Positions 10,609-22,870 are shown, numbered from the stretch's first letter. The stretch: DNA of 64,000 nt from Pollenia angustigena (GCA_930367215.1 OV884059.1:229089803-229153802), one strand, 5' to 3'. Program-made: numbers and translations. The notes: generated from the sequence alone by a model not told the origin.

Positions 10609-11248
10609 TATCTGTAGATAGATAGAAGATAGATAAGTCGCACAATGGTTTCATTCATGCAATAAAAAGGTGAACATAACCTATAGGGATAACATAAACA
10701 ACATCGTACAATGTTGCCAACACACTTCACATTCTTTTCGTTGTGCAATAAAAATCAAAAGTCTTTTGATTGTTGCCAATATATTTTGCCACCTTCGAAT
10801 ATCACATATATGTGTATACACATTGGCGATGTAATTGTACAATACGTAAAATTTAACAGTTTTATTGCAAGTGTATGAGCCGCTTAAGATATTCAAGGAA
10901 AACGGATTATGGATCTCAAAAAAAAATTTTTTTTTTTTTTAAATTATCGAGGCTGTGGCGAAAACATATAAAATATCCAAGTTTCATTTTTGTCATGATG
11001 AAAACTAAGGCATTGGAATAAGTTTAGTGTGTTATTTCCGAAAGATCCATGTAGAAAAGTTAAAAGTTCGAAAGTGTTAACAACCTTTGGGACATTTTGG
11101 TTAACTTTTTCGTGATTTTACTGTATATTATATTAAAGGATAGTCCAACCATACTGCACGATGCTAATTGTTAGTCACACCTTAACGTCAAGTTTTATGC
11201 CAAATTTAATTTGACATTTCTTGGTTTCAGTCTTTGACAAATTCAACC

Positions 11249-11374
11249 ATGGAGAGGTTCATAATTGTGCAGCGCGTTAGGATTGTTGAAGCCTTTTACA
11301 AAAACGGAAGTTCAAACCAAAATGCATTTCGTGTACTTCGTGATTTTTTTGGTCAGCATAATCGACCCCTGTAG
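11249..11374 (+). pseudogene. Mariner-family transposase N-terminus
   Basis: An ATG opens 41 codons, MERFIIVQRVRIVEAFYKNG followed by SSNQNAFRVLRDFFGQHNRP, then TAG. This is the N-terminal helix-turn-helix opening of IS630-Tc1-mariner transposases (E-Q-R-x-x-I-V-E-x-Y/F pattern). The upstream tctttgacaaattcaacc resembles its 5' UTR. The rest is missing; unrelated sequence follows from about 11400. It probably belongs to the same family as the copies at 30687, 37060 and 52820. Confidence 0.65.
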
Positions 11375-11429
11375 TGGCGAACAAAAACATGACTGGAGGT
11401 TTTAGCTGGCAGCCCCAGCACCAGACTCG

Positions 11430-11930
11430 GGTGCTACCGTCGAATCACTTATTCGTACCGAAATTTACATGATTACCGATACCACAAAAAGTGTCACTTT
11501 GACTCAGCCTGAAACAATAGTAAGCAATATTTATAAATTAGAGGGCCATGAAGCACACACAAATTAATGTCCCCGCTGACTACATTGCCTTATGTGAGGT
11601 TAGTCATCCATTCCCTTATCATCCCAAATAAAAGCCTACTGGAGGTCTGACTGTGTCTAAACCTTCAATATCCCTGTTTTCCAAGCAAAGTCTGGTCTAC
11701 TTATCGGCCATTTTATTACCGGTGATGTTGCAGTTACACGGTACTCAGCATATCCTCATTACAAACTCCCCTAAGTTGTCCCTTAGAGCCCTTCTACAGG
11801 CATACACACATAAACAATTATTGCCAAATCACTAATCGAAAAAAAATCAGCTTAAATCATTAACGCAGCAATGAGAGTGAGAATAAAAAACACACATTCC
11901 TTTTTTTAAAATTTGGGATTTTTGCCCATT
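11430..11930. other. Unassigned, moderately GC-richer DNA
   Basis: This segment and 12212-12640 have more even base composition than their surroundings, which suggests a decayed coding mobile element, but no protein motif was recognised in any frame. Confidence 0.3.
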
Positions 11931-11937
11931 TGGTTAA

Positions 11938-12207
11938 GGTGCATGTAGACGACATGTTTTTACATCTGACTTGTCAACTTTTCAAGTCATATGTAATTGT
12001 GAATTCGGTCACAAACGGACATGTAATTTGCTGCCGGTTTCTTCTCGGCATAGATTTCTGATGTCAGATGGCTTGTCAGAAGAAAATAGAGCATGCTCTA
12101 ATTGCAATTTTGTCAGATGACTTAAAAAGGCAACACACCCATGTATGTATTTTGCAGTGGGAAATTTGACATGTCAGATGACAAGTACATGTAGTGTACG
12201 GTCGCCT
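11938..12207. mobile_element. TTAA-flanked MITE
   Basis: The ends GGTGCATGTAGACGACATG and GGCGACCGTACACTACATG (inward, other strand) match at 13 of 19 positions. TTAA flanks both (11934-11937, 12208-12211). The interior holds repeated acatgt/catgtcagatgac phrases that can fold back. It interrupts the unassigned segments 11430-11930 and 12212-12640. Confidence 0.5.
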
Positions 12208-12211
12208 TTAA

Positions 12212-13650
12212 CGTGAGTACCTGTTTTGCGGCCTTACTACACGGTGCTCTTGAACCTCACGCCACAAAGCCCTGGCAAACGGAGCAAAAATGCCAACAAA
12301 AGAAAAAACATTGGGACACGCCTTCCATCTTGCCTAGGAGCGGAGCCTATCTAACACTCCTACTGGTCTTTACATAACAGAAAATTGGTTGAAATGCTAC
12401 TCCACTTCGAGAAACTTGTCCTCCCCGCGATTCGGATATAAAACCACAGGCACCACGATACTCCCCGAAAAGCCGCACCAATATTCAGGCTGGAACCAAA
12501 GTTCCAGGGGCCCCTGACTGGTGTGTAAAAAAGTTTGGGATTTGTGTGTACGAAATATTTTGTATTTTATTTTCGTTAATAATATTGCCAAAACCACCCT
12601 CACAGTACATACGGCACACAAGTAAAAACCCCAAATTTTGGCAGACTGCAGGGGGTAATTTGCAAATACTAGGAGGGAGTATAGTCAAAAATTTATGCAT
12701 TCCATTTCTGTTGCGTGTTTGATTTTCAAACCCATTTATAAACCCCTTTCATGTTTGGATAAGTTGCTATAATCTTGTTTATACTGTAAAATTCTGAAAA
12801 ATATTAAACTCCTTGATAAATTATAACAAATCCATTTATATGTAAATTATCGACATCGTTAAAATATGTATGTAGATATATTTGAATTGGAATTAATTTC
12901 TAATAACTTAATCTCGAAAAATTTTACTTAATTAACTATTTCATAGAAAATCTATTTCATGCACTGCAATTTTCTAAACAGGATGCATTCAAATGCATTT
13001 GTATATTATTTTATAATAATTTGCTTCATACAGGGAGATCAATAACCAAAAATTTACAAAATTCAATTTCCTGTTTAATGCAAAATTGACTTAAAATTTA
13101 AATTCAATAAAAAAAAATAACACAACAAACAAACTGTACTCGAATGTGAAATATATTTTTTTCTGTTTTTGGATTTCTAATCTGTATGCGAATGCAATTA
13201 AATTTAAAGTCGTGCTATAAAGTTCGTATATGTACAAATAAATATCAAATCATTTTACCCCATTTGAAGCAAAACTCACAAACAATTATGGAAATTTTAT
13301 TATTTATTTAGGTCGTTTGTACGTAAATTCAACCACAAATTGCAACATTAATTTAAATCGTACAGTCAGAGTATGGATTCGTGCGTATTGGTCATAAATA
13401 GAGACCAAATTTCTTTGGTCAAGCTCTTCGGTTAAAGTGGGAGTCAGAGCAGAAATATATAAACAAAAGATAAATAGACTAAATTTAAATTTACCTAAAG
13501 ACACAGAGACACAATTACGTTTAGACTTTACAGGGTGTTTTGGTAGCAGATGTCTTTTTATGCTCTCCTAAATTATACAGAGAATATTGTGCTTAGCTTG
13601 AGTCGTTTCAAGTTTTTTATTTTATTTTTTAAATTCCCTAAGATAATCCC
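12212..13650. other. Unassigned DNA
   Basis: 12212-12640 is less AT-rich and may be the other half of a decayed retroelement; reading frames have no named motif. 12640-13650 is AT-rich with no feature seen. Confidence 0.3.
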
Positions 13651-13661
13651 GCGAAGCCTTA

Positions 13662-13883
13662 GGTTTGGAACAGATTAAAGTAGTTGTAGTAGTAGCTGAA
13701 ACTGACGAATGCTCTGTAGCGCGACAAAGTTCAAAATTTTGAATTTTGCGCTTCAACTTCAACTGCAGCGACTACAACACTACGTATTCTTTTGACAGTA
13801 CTTTGAAACTGCTGTTTCTTACTTTTGACAGCTTGGAGCGCTATTTGTAACGTTGCACTACAGCGTCTATTCTGTTCCCCACT
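13662..13883. mobile_element. PIF/Harbinger-like MITE, second copy
   Basis: It shares the right end TCTGTTCCCCACT and internal phrases (gcgcttcaacttcaactgca, ttgacagtactttgaaactg) with 2197-2474. TTA flanks both ends (13659-13661, 13884-13886). Length 222 bp, non-coding. Confidence 0.6.
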
Positions 13884-13904
13884 TTACGCTTGTCTATAGG
13901 AAAG

Positions 13905-13975
13905 AAACCAGAGCCTCTGGCGGGAATTGAACCCGCAACCCCGGCGCTGATATACCAGCTCTTCTCTCTCAAGAC
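13905..13975 (-). repeat. tRNA-like segment, possible SINE head
   Basis: On the minus strand gagctggtatatcagcgc resembles a tRNA D-arm/A-box, and gcgggttcaattcccgc is a perfect T-arm with B-box ggttcaattcc. Only about 7 nt separate them, so the anticodon arm is missing and this is not a functional tRNA gene. It could be a tRNA-derived SINE or a tRNA relic. Confidence 0.4.
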
Positions 13976-14139
13976 AGAAATTACAAAGGAATTTGCGAAA
14001 ATACTTTCTCGGAACTTCTAATAATATTTCGCAAATTTCACTGAAAAGTCTTTAATGTCATTTAAAACTTTTGTGTTAAAATTCTGGATTTTTGAAATAC
14101 TTTGAGCAATTTTTGTAAAACATAAATGTTCAAACTACC

Positions 14140-17040
14140 AAGAATTTACCCCCTGTTTGCATCGTATGTGGTGAATTACATACATTCACCCTTGTACAGT
14201 CCCTTGCGATAAGTCTAAAACGTCCCCAACGTAAACAAATTTATCAACTGTGGCGGTAATCGCAGTGCCAACTATATGGAATGTCCTGTATACTCTACCG
14301 TCAAGCGTTTGGTTGAACCGAAACCTTATCCCCCTCAAATGCAGATAAGAAGTCAAGTAAACACTTATGACATTCAGGCTCCGCAGCCTAGTTATACCAG
14401 AACCTCTTACGCTAACGTCCTAGAATCAAACCATGTGTCAATGCAAGATGCTTCTCCAAATAATGATGAAGCTCCAGTTTCTAATTTAAGTCATCTGGAC
14501 AAAACCGTAGAAAAATTAGTGCAAATAATTAATAACTTTACAAACACAATGGGTAATATGATGCAGGAAATTCTTAGAATGTAATCGATGCTATTGCAAG
14601 CTGTACTTATCAAGCCATCCGCTAACATAAAAATGTACTAGAATACTTTCTTAAAAATAGCAATAGAAAGAAATAAATGCGTATAAAATCAATTCTTATA
14701 TGCTATATGATACTAAGGGCCCTCGAGATAGAGCTTGTAGAGGTTCTGTCTCTTTGATAAAAGCCCGAATCAAACAGTACTTAATGTGTGATCATCGTAA
14801 GGATTAACTGCAAGCAACGAAAATTTGTGTTGAAGAGCTAAAGCGAAACCTAGTAATTTCATCGTTATACTCGCCATCTAGATGTTCAATATCAGAAAGC
14901 CAATATGTACTATAAATATTTTAAATCATTAGGACCCTGTTTCCTGGCCGCTGGAGATTATAACGCTAAACATACCTTCTGTGGGTCACGACTTATAACA
15001 CCAAAGGGTCGTGTTTTGTTTAACACAATCTCTAAAATGGGTTTAAATGTGGTAGCGAGCGTAAAACCAACCAATTGGCCTACTGATCAGCAAAAAATTC
15101 CAGATATTATCGATTTCGGGGTGGTTAAAAACATCCCCATAGAAACGATTCATGTTGAAGCTTCCTTAGAATTATCTTCCGACAACACACCTACTTTAAT
15201 AAGCCCCAATAGAATTGTATCTCAGACTGGTTACTAAGCGACGTCATCTACACAAATTAATTGGTTATATCAGTACCCATTGCACAGAAAATATTCCGCT
15301 TAGTACACGGGAGAATATAGATCGCTCTAATTTTGACAGTTTTCTAAAACTAGTTGTTCAACATTTCAGTATTGCCCCAAAAAAACAAAAAATATTAAAA
15401 TATATTCCACAGATGTCGAGCGTCTCTGGTCTGAAAAAAGAGAGTTCGAAGAGAGTGGCAATTGCACAGATTTCTTCAACTTAAGAACTTCTTAAAAGAG
15501 TCCAAAAAAAGGCTAAGAAAGTTACTGCAGACTCAGAAAACGGCTTCTCTGGAAAAATATCTTAAGGAACTGGATGCAAATCCACAATCAGACTACACAT
15601 TATGGCGTGCAGCAAGAAATCTCAAAAGGCCAGTTGTCTCTAAACCATCCTTAGGAAACTTGAATGGTTGTTGTGCAAAAAACGATATTGAAAAAAAAAT
15701 CAGTTTGTTAATCATTTGAAAAACGTATTTACCCCAAACATATTGCAAGATATAGCAGTCGGGTTACCGCCTGTTAATATTAGAGCAGCTTTTCCTCTAA
15801 GATTTGAGATGAGAGAAATAAAAAGGCTATTTGTGACTTAAACACTAAGAAGGCACCTGGGAGTGGTAATATCAGTAACAAAATGCTTTTGGAGCTACTT
15901 CGCATAACAAAGAAAATTATTCTTTTTATCTTTAATACTTTGTTCAAAAGTGGAAGGTATCTTAGTTACCATGATACCACAGCCAGGTAAAGATCATACA
16001 AAAGTTGAGTCTTATAGGCCTATAAGCTTATGATCAAATATATCAAAGCTGTTTGAGAAAATATTAGTTTCAAAATGAACTACGATTTTAAATAAAAATA
16101 GATGTTTTCCAAACCATCAATTTGGATTTAGAAGAAAACACAGCACAATTGAGCAAACTCATCGAATTGTAAATGTTATCAGAAAAGCCTTTGCAGAAAA
16201 AAAAATATTGCTCAGCACTCTTCATCGATGTTTCGCAAGCATTTGATAAAGTCTGGCATGAAGGCTTATTACATAAATTACAGCAAACACACACAAGCTG
16301 TTAGAAAGCTACTTAGTCGGTCGTCAACTTATTTTTAAAGAAGGAAATTTCTTAAGTTCACCTCAGCCAATTGGCGCTGGAGTCCCACAAGGCAGCCTCC
16401 TGGGCCCTCTATTATACTTAACTTATACTTCGGACATGCCAACAAACAACTACACACAAACTTCAGCATTTGCAGACGATACAGCTTTTCTAAGCGTACA
16501 CGAAAACCGTCATGAAGCAACTCGTTACCTTCAGGTTCGTGTATTTCAACTAGAAATATGGTTAAAACAATGGAGGTTAAAGGTCAATGAGCAAAAATGC
16601 GTACATATAACATTCACCTTGCGCCTATTAAAATCAATAATCTAATAATACATCAACATTCGCATGTAAAATATCTCGGTATACATCTAGATCGGAGGTT
16701 GGCGTGGAAATGCACAAAGAGGCAAAATTAGCTCAAATGAAAGAAAAGTCTTTCAAATTCATTGGCTTATTGGAAGGAATTCTGTTCTTCGTCTCGATTG
16801 AAAACTTCTTCTTTACAACTCTTTATTAAAGCCAATCTGGTGCTGTGGCACTGCCTCGGCCTCTAATGTCGAACAAATTAAAATTCGCTACAATAAACTT
16901 CTTCGAATAATCACAGCCGCTCCTTAATATGTTAAAAACTCAAACATCCATAATGTGCCATTAGTAAAAACTATAATTACAAAATATCCAGTTAAATATT
17001 TAAAAGGGCTTGACACAACACCCATCAGATAAAAAATTAC
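14140..17040 (+). pseudogene. Decayed Jockey-clade LINE (ORF1 tail plus ORF2)
   Basis: ORF1 remnant: zinc-knuckle-like CIVCGELHTFT (near 14160), then CGGNRSANYMECPVY, ending at the stop at 14584. ORF2 remnant: endonuclease segment AGDYNAKHTFCGSR (near 14950) and LSSDNTPTLI, where the usual catalytic SDH is SDN. Reverse transcriptase pieces include SYRPISL, NHQFGFRRKHSTIEQTHRI, ALFIDVSQAFDKVWHEGLL, GVPQGSLLGPLLY and FADD at 16469-16480, followed by KYLGIHLDRRLAWK and the C-terminal NKLLRIITAAP. The gene order (CCHC gag, APE endonuclease, RT) and motif wording fit the Jockey clade. Many stops and frameshifts break it, so it is inactive. The element is on the plus strand; its 5' and 3' limits are approximate and no target duplication was identified. 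Confidence 0.85.
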
Positions 17041-17084
17041 AGATAATTTTTTCTGTGTATGTATGTATCAGAGAAAGACAATGG

Positions 17085-18290
17085 GTATTAAAAAATTGAA
17101 GTACTCTAGCACATATCGAAAATTTTTAATACCTGTGCGTACTCGTATCTATTAATTTCCATACTTGTGTATATCCCTGCGCATTTGATTTCATTCATGT
17201 ATGTTATCATACTTAGTGTATTTCATACTCGCACATATCCACATACACCCGTAGGTATATCATTGACTTCAAACAGTTTTTATTTATTAATTTTTTTTCA
17301 TAAGTGTTACCAGAATTTTTTTTTTGTTATTGATTAAATTCAACAAAATTTTATTGAAGAAGAATTGTTGACTTTACAAAAATCTTGGGAATATAAAGAT
17401 CTGAGTTTTTATCTAAATAGAAAAAATTACTTTTAAGAAAATTTAACAAACAGAAAAAATGGATGCAAATTAAAATACGTCGTTTTATTTAAATCGTTCT
17501 TGATAAAAACACAAAAAGTTGCCGAATACTAAAAAAAATATATTTATCGAATATTCGGAATTATGGAATGAGATATCATAGGTAAATACATTCATACATA
17601 TAATGACTTTGAGATGTTTATCTCTTGGCAGTTGCATTTCTTATACGTATAAGTTGTTTGAAATTTAAAGGCTAACGTCGATCAGCATGCCAACGAAAAT
17701 GTTAGGCTTTACAGAAGACTACAACATCACGCTATGTTGGAAAAACATATATGTATATATAAATCAAGAATTATTTCAATTCCTGCAGCACAGCATCAAA
17801 ACGAGTTTTCTCTTTAGCTGGAAACATGAAAAAAGAAACAGAATATATTCCAAAATAGTTGATAGCCTTCTTTTTTTAATTTTTTTTATAAAAAAAGCTT
17901 TTGTAAAAAAGATTATATTTTTTATTGTTAATAGAAGCAAAATTTTATAATAAACGAAAATATTTAGGTTTTAATATAGCTTTTACATAAATAAATTAAT
18001 TCTTATTTAACCAATGCTATATTTGTTTTGGTGGCTTTGGAAAATACTTAAAATATAATTATCCTGGCTACACTGTTTGCTTTACAATAACCATTCGAAT
18101 TGTTGAAGTTACTTGTCGATACTCAAAGATACATTCTTATACTCATACGCATTCATACGAGTATCCATACGCATGCCTGTTTGTACATACTCATATTGGT
18201 ATTCATACCTGTCTGTACTCGTGCTCGGTGGCGTATGAGTAGGTTACAAGTATTAAAAATATAACTTTTTGGCTTTCTCTGGTATGTATA
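17085..18290. repeat. Possible foldback-like repeat with gtatgagtac motifs
   Basis: Two clusters of short motifs such as cgtactcgtat, catactcgcacatatc (17105-17240) and catacgagtatccatacgca, gcgtatgagtag (18110-18250) lie about 1 kb apart. Outer phrases tttttaatacctgtgcgtac and gagtaggttacaagtattaa are partly inverted. The interior (17300-18100) is AT-rich with no identifiable gene. This could be a satellite-bearing foldback element or coincidence. Confidence 0.3.
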
Positions 18291-18448
18291 TGTTTATAGT
18301 AATAATCTAAAACTTCCCTGAAGGAAACCTGGGTACAAGTGTCTCCAAGTCGCCAGTTTTGTCGACTATTTTGGTGACATTGTCAACGAAGTGGCTACAC
18401 TTCACCATATAGCTTTAATAGTAAACAATTTTTATCAATAACTACTAA

Positions 18449-18667
18449 GGCCTGTTTTCACAACTTACCGATAGCTAAAATAAGACTTTAACCGGCCTTA
18501 TAAAAAGTGTTCCAGTATTAAAACTTTACTATAACCTAAAGTGAGCGATAAAGTAGATTAAGGTTCATCCTACTTGGCAGGTTAAAGTAAAGTTGTAATA
18601 ATGGCACACTTATTATACGGCCGATAAAATCCTACCTTTAGCTATCGGTAAGTTGTGAAAATGGGCC
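18449..18667. mobile_element. PIF/Harbinger-like MITE with 31-bp TIR
   Basis: TIRs GGCCTGTTTTCACAACTTAC and GGCCCATTTTCACAACTTAC, both continuing cgatagctaaa, match at 29 of 31 positions. TAA duplications flank both ends (18446-18448, 18668-18670). It is 219 bp and non-coding. Confidence 0.85.
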
Positions 18668-18670
18668 TAA

Positions 18671-19330
18671 GAAGTATAATTCACATAAAAATTGATAAAA
18701 TAATAAAACAGGATTGTTACGAATTCGTATTCGTACCAAAAGTGTAGACTAGATTTACTGAAATGTACAAGTGATTCCCTGGTTCCAATGTCTACATATG
18801 GACCCAAAGGAACTACCTAGTCAGTAGTACCAACGTCAGTAGTAGATTCCAATGACACGCGCATGTTAAATGTCTATAGTAAATAACATTCTATGGGGTA
18901 CTGGTAACTGTGTCAATAGTGAATCAGTACAGATTAACTAGCGACATTTCCTGCATGGTCATTATCCTGCCACAGCTTTTTGTATTATTCGAGTTAAAAA
19001 AAATAGTTTTTATTTTTAAGAAACGAATGCCATTTCGTTTGAGATCGTTTCAAAGGCAAAGTGGCAAATGAAAGTCCAAACGACAGGTTTGCAATGTTAC
19101 TTACTATTCTTAAAAATATACTGATTTGTTCGGATTTCGGGATCGAGTACTGTTGTTGACCTTTATTAGCTCACAAATTTCATGGCATTTAATGTTGAAA
19201 AATAATTGCTGGCATATGGCTTCCGCGACTGCGCCTTATGCACTATTTTTTCGAGCATACCCGGTCCTACTTCGTCAAAAGTGGGTAAAAATTTTGACTT
19301 CTAAATGATACAAAAAGTGGTTCAAAGGTC
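18671..19330. other. Unassigned DNA
   Basis: No gene or clear repeat was seen. Short phrases gtcagtagtaccaa/gtcagtagtagattcc near 18820 form a small direct repeat. Confidence 0.35.
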
Positions 19331-19334
19331 TTAA

Positions 19335-20135
19335 CCCTCTAATGCTTAAGTCGGGGTAGCATAAAACCGTTATAAAATTTTTATTTTTGACAATATTTCA
19401 TTAATAAATAATTCTAGATGTGAATCAAGGCTAATTTTATCACAACCTTTTCATTCTCTGGCAACACTCTCACGAGTTTAGCAAAAAATACATTGTCATC
19501 TTGAATTTGAGCGAAAACGGTAATTTTTAATTCTTTGTGAAAAAAGTTAACATTGTGCATCGGAAAAATTATACTTCAAAGCTTTAGATCGAGCCGAAAA
19601 AATTACTAGTGCGTATCTAAACGTTCAATTGAAATGTATATTAAGTTTTCATTTTGAAAAATATAATCGCTGCTGGATATGGATGTTTTTACTGAGCCCG
19701 TCTGGAGGCGGGCTTGGGCATTAGCATAGAAAATGCCGGGAAGTGCATTAATATTGTGAATAGAAAAAATAATATTTAAAAGCTTTAGATCGTGCCGAAA
19801 AAAATCACTGGTGGGTATCGAAACGTTTATTTGAAATAAATATTAAGTTTTTATTATAAAAAAAAAATAATAGCTGCTTGGTATGGATGTTTCTTCTGAA
19901 CCCGTCTGGAGGCGGACTGGGGAATTACACAGAAAATGCCAGGATGTTAATGAAAAACGTATCTTAAAATTTTACAATAATGCCCAACTCCGCCTCAAGG
20001 CGGACTTTACAGTTTGACCCCTTACAGGTCAGCGAGTACTCAAAGGAAAAAACTGAAGTCAGATTCATGTTTCTCACCCTAAAATTATCTAAGTATGATT
20101 TTATTAAGGCAAACAAAAAATGTGGCATTAGAGGG
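19335..20135. mobile_element. TTAA-flanked piggyBac-type non-autonomous element
   Basis: The ends CCCTCTAATGC are exact inverted repeats flanked by TTAA at 19331-19334 and 20136-20139. CCC termini with TTAA targets are characteristic of piggyBac. The interior contains a direct duplication of about 195 bp (19552-19745 and 19746-19945; shared phrases aaagctttagatcg, gctgctggatatggatgttt, cccgtctggaggcgg). No transposase ORF. Confidence 0.75.
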
Positions 20136-20651
20136 TTAAATCATACGAACAATGTGGCTGCTAATTCACAGGTCCATTTCTTTAGATAATTCGGTCACCA
20201 ATTACCGGTTTGGCTCAAGAAAGAAATAGTTTCAAGCGCTGTATATCATGTTGCGCCGTCCTGTTGTACCCATTTCTCCTCCAAATGATTTGCAATGATA
20301 TGAGGAATTAAAAAAAAATCATAAATAAGTTATTTTCCTGTAGCGTTCATCCTTCACATCAATGTTTGCAAAGGTTTTGGGATTTAAAGACAAATAGGCC
20401 GATGACGACTTCGGCATGTTAACCGAACTCAACAGTGATTTATTAGAGATGTAATAGGATCCCTGGGGACTCATGAGAAATGTTTTATCTCCAAAAACTA
20501 CAATTATGCTTGTTTACATACCAGTTAAGCCAGATATGAACCTCAAGGCTGAAGATAATATTATGATTAAAATCTGGTTCAACTTCTAGTTGATTCTCGG
20601 CCGATTTACCGAACACACGACGTAATTCGCGTTAATTCTTACACCAGGGAT

Positions 20652-20856
20652 CCGATTCTGGCAGTCGTTGTCGAGTACTTTCTCGATTCGAAAGCAATTT
20701 AATATCATAAATATCATAATTTCAGTGTTGTAAAGCTTTCATTTGAGTTGCACAATACTGAACAAATATTTTCGATTCGTTCAGTATCGACTGAAAGAAT
20801 TAGAAATAAAATTGCTTCCGAATCGAGAAAGTACTCGATCAGGACTGCCGGAATTA
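20652..20856. repeat. Inverted repeat element (tcgagtactttctcgattcg arms)
   Basis: Arm 20652-20703 and arm 20806-20856 are reverse complements containing tcgagtactttctcgattcg and aagcaattt. The spacer is about 100 bp, so the whole is a probable MITE; no certain target duplication. Confidence 0.6.
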
Positions 20857-20859
20857 GGC

Positions 20860-22870
20860 CTCATTCGGGTCTTGTATTATGTAGGCCAAGATCTTTTCTC
20901 ATGAAGTGGAAGGGCAGAGGCCAAGTTGCTGAGAACGGCAGCAGTTCGACAAATTCTTGTCTCATGTCACACTCACATCTACAGTTAACTTCTTCTGTAG
21001 GCACGGTACGGGTTCGATTTGGATGAATAATAACAAAAACCCAAGAGTGTAAATATGATCATGAATCGGTCCATAGTTTTACGTATTGGCTACCCAGATG
21101 GACGACTTTGCGCACCGTAAACTTGGCGAAGCGTTCTCTAAATTTTGCGAACTGAGCGCGAATTGTAAACGTTGTTCTGGTGTTAGTCTTTGCATCGTGA
21201 TTTGCCAAAGTATACTTCAAAAAATATCAAAAACACTCCCTATCAGATGTTCCATGCTCCGAAAAAAACACCCTTAATTAATTAAATATGCTTTTTACTC
21301 CGGAAATTCGTCAAGGTGATGTGCCATTAGTAACTAGACAATTAACAAGAGATTTAATGATTTGTGATATTATTATGATATTGATATTTTTATAAATCGT
21401 TCTTGAAAACCTCTCAGTTTAGAAGTTTAGTCTAAAAAAAACATTTTCGATTAGTTTGGGAAAAAATACATGTATATTTTCTCAGTGATCTGATATGGTC
21501 GCCATATATGTATTAAACTAAAACTTTAATTTTACACACACCCTGTCTATAAATCAGTTACATAATTTGTCTACGCAATTGTCTACGCATGTTGAATAAC
21601 AAATTTGCTTAAAAATAATTATAAAACATAATTAATATTGAAACTATTTTAAAATAATTTATGACTTTCATTACATTTCACTTTTCACAACACACACGCA
21701 ACAATAACAAGACGCACGTGTCTTAATAGCAAATAAACTTTGGAAGAATTAACAAATAAAACAAAACTACATAAATAATTAAATTTTAATTCATGCAAAC
21801 TTTTTGGTGTTATTAATTTAACACACCTCGTCCTCCTCTTCGACATTTATCGCTTAACAAGCTTAATATTTAAAACAATAACGAATTTTTTGTAACACGT
21901 AACTATTAGAAAATAAACAATAACTACCTATAAAGCAGAAACAGCGACCAAGTCTAAATCTATCCGCAAACAAGCGAACAAGTAACACTGAATTCACACG
22001 GGGACTTTTACGACGTCGGGTTTTCAACATCTCTTTTTGTTTGGTGGCGAACGGTGTAGAGAAGAAAGAGGGTTACACAAAAAGGCTCAGTTTATGTTTT
22101 TCATGTAGGTTTTTTATATTTCTCTTTAACTTCTTCTTGTTACGATTTATCATTTTTCTTGCTTTGAAGTGGAAAAAACAGTGAGACCTCGATTATCGAT
22201 AACAGACGAGATCACTCTTGATTACAAATTTTTTCGTGTGTTTCTTATTTTCTGTAAATATTTAAATATGAGAAAACAAGTAATCTTGGCAGAACATGCT
22301 CCAGTACGTTGGGAAATTCTCTTTCTTCGATTATATAATTTTTTTTGATTGTTCAAAAGTAAACGAAAAAAAGGATACAACAGAGGTAGTGCCGGATAAT
22401 GCAACAATATTGTTTTTATTTTCCGGTTACTTGATGCTACCGCTTAATCGAATAAAGGATAATCAAGGCCCTACTATAAATAAAAAAAAAGATCGTATGA
22501 ACGCAAAGGGATTTTGGAAGTTGCTTCAAAAGGGAATCGAGAAAAAACGATGTCTTAAAAGCCCTCATGTGAATTAAGTGTAAGTCTATGCAATAAAGAC
22601 ACGCATAAGGTAAGAAGGCTTGTTTGTGTGTGCGTGTGGGAATTTAGCACTCGACCGAACTATTTTTAGTTGTTGTTGCTTTACTCTTGCATTTTATTGC
22701 AAATAAAGATATTCGGTACTTAACTTGGTGCTTAAATTTGGTAAATGTTAGCAAACATTTTCATAAACACAAAGCCATATGTTTACGGTAGGGTTTCTAA
22801 TCGGTGGAAAAATATTTTGAAAGTCCCCGACTTAAATTTTAGTTTTTTTTGGCACTAATTGCTGGTTTCT
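20860..22870. other. Unassigned DNA, possible promoter-like stretch
   Basis: No coding region was recognised. 21690-22100 is less repetitive and carries a cacgtg E-box near 21716 and TATAAAG near 21927, so an untranslated exon or regulatory region is possible, but nothing confirms it. The phrase gaattcacacggggac (about 21990) resembles the gaattcatacgggt phrase near 44500. Confidence 0.3.

Larger units (their letters stand above)
7167..11123. mobile_element. Pogo/Tigger-like element carrying nested insertions
   Basis: The left end is CAGTAGAATCGCGAAAAAGT and the right end, read inwards on the other strand, is CAGTAAAATCACGAAAAAGT. They match at 23 of the first 25 positions, and a TA duplication flanks both (7165-7166, 11124-11125). 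CAGT termini with TA targets and gttaac-rich subterminal repeats fit the pogo/Tigger branch of Tc1-mariner. No pogo transposase was found inside; the 3957 bp are mostly later insertions (8040-9989, 10026-10608), so the original was probably a short non-autonomous element. Confidence 0.75.

Noticed and set aside
12397..12700. Overlapping minus ORFs in a GC-richer segment
   Set aside because: They looked like possible retroelement coding DNA but no motif could be named, so no CDS is called.
22296..22577. 93-codon plus ORF rich in lysine
   Set aside because: No domain, no start context and no conservation evidence; a chance ORF is more likely.
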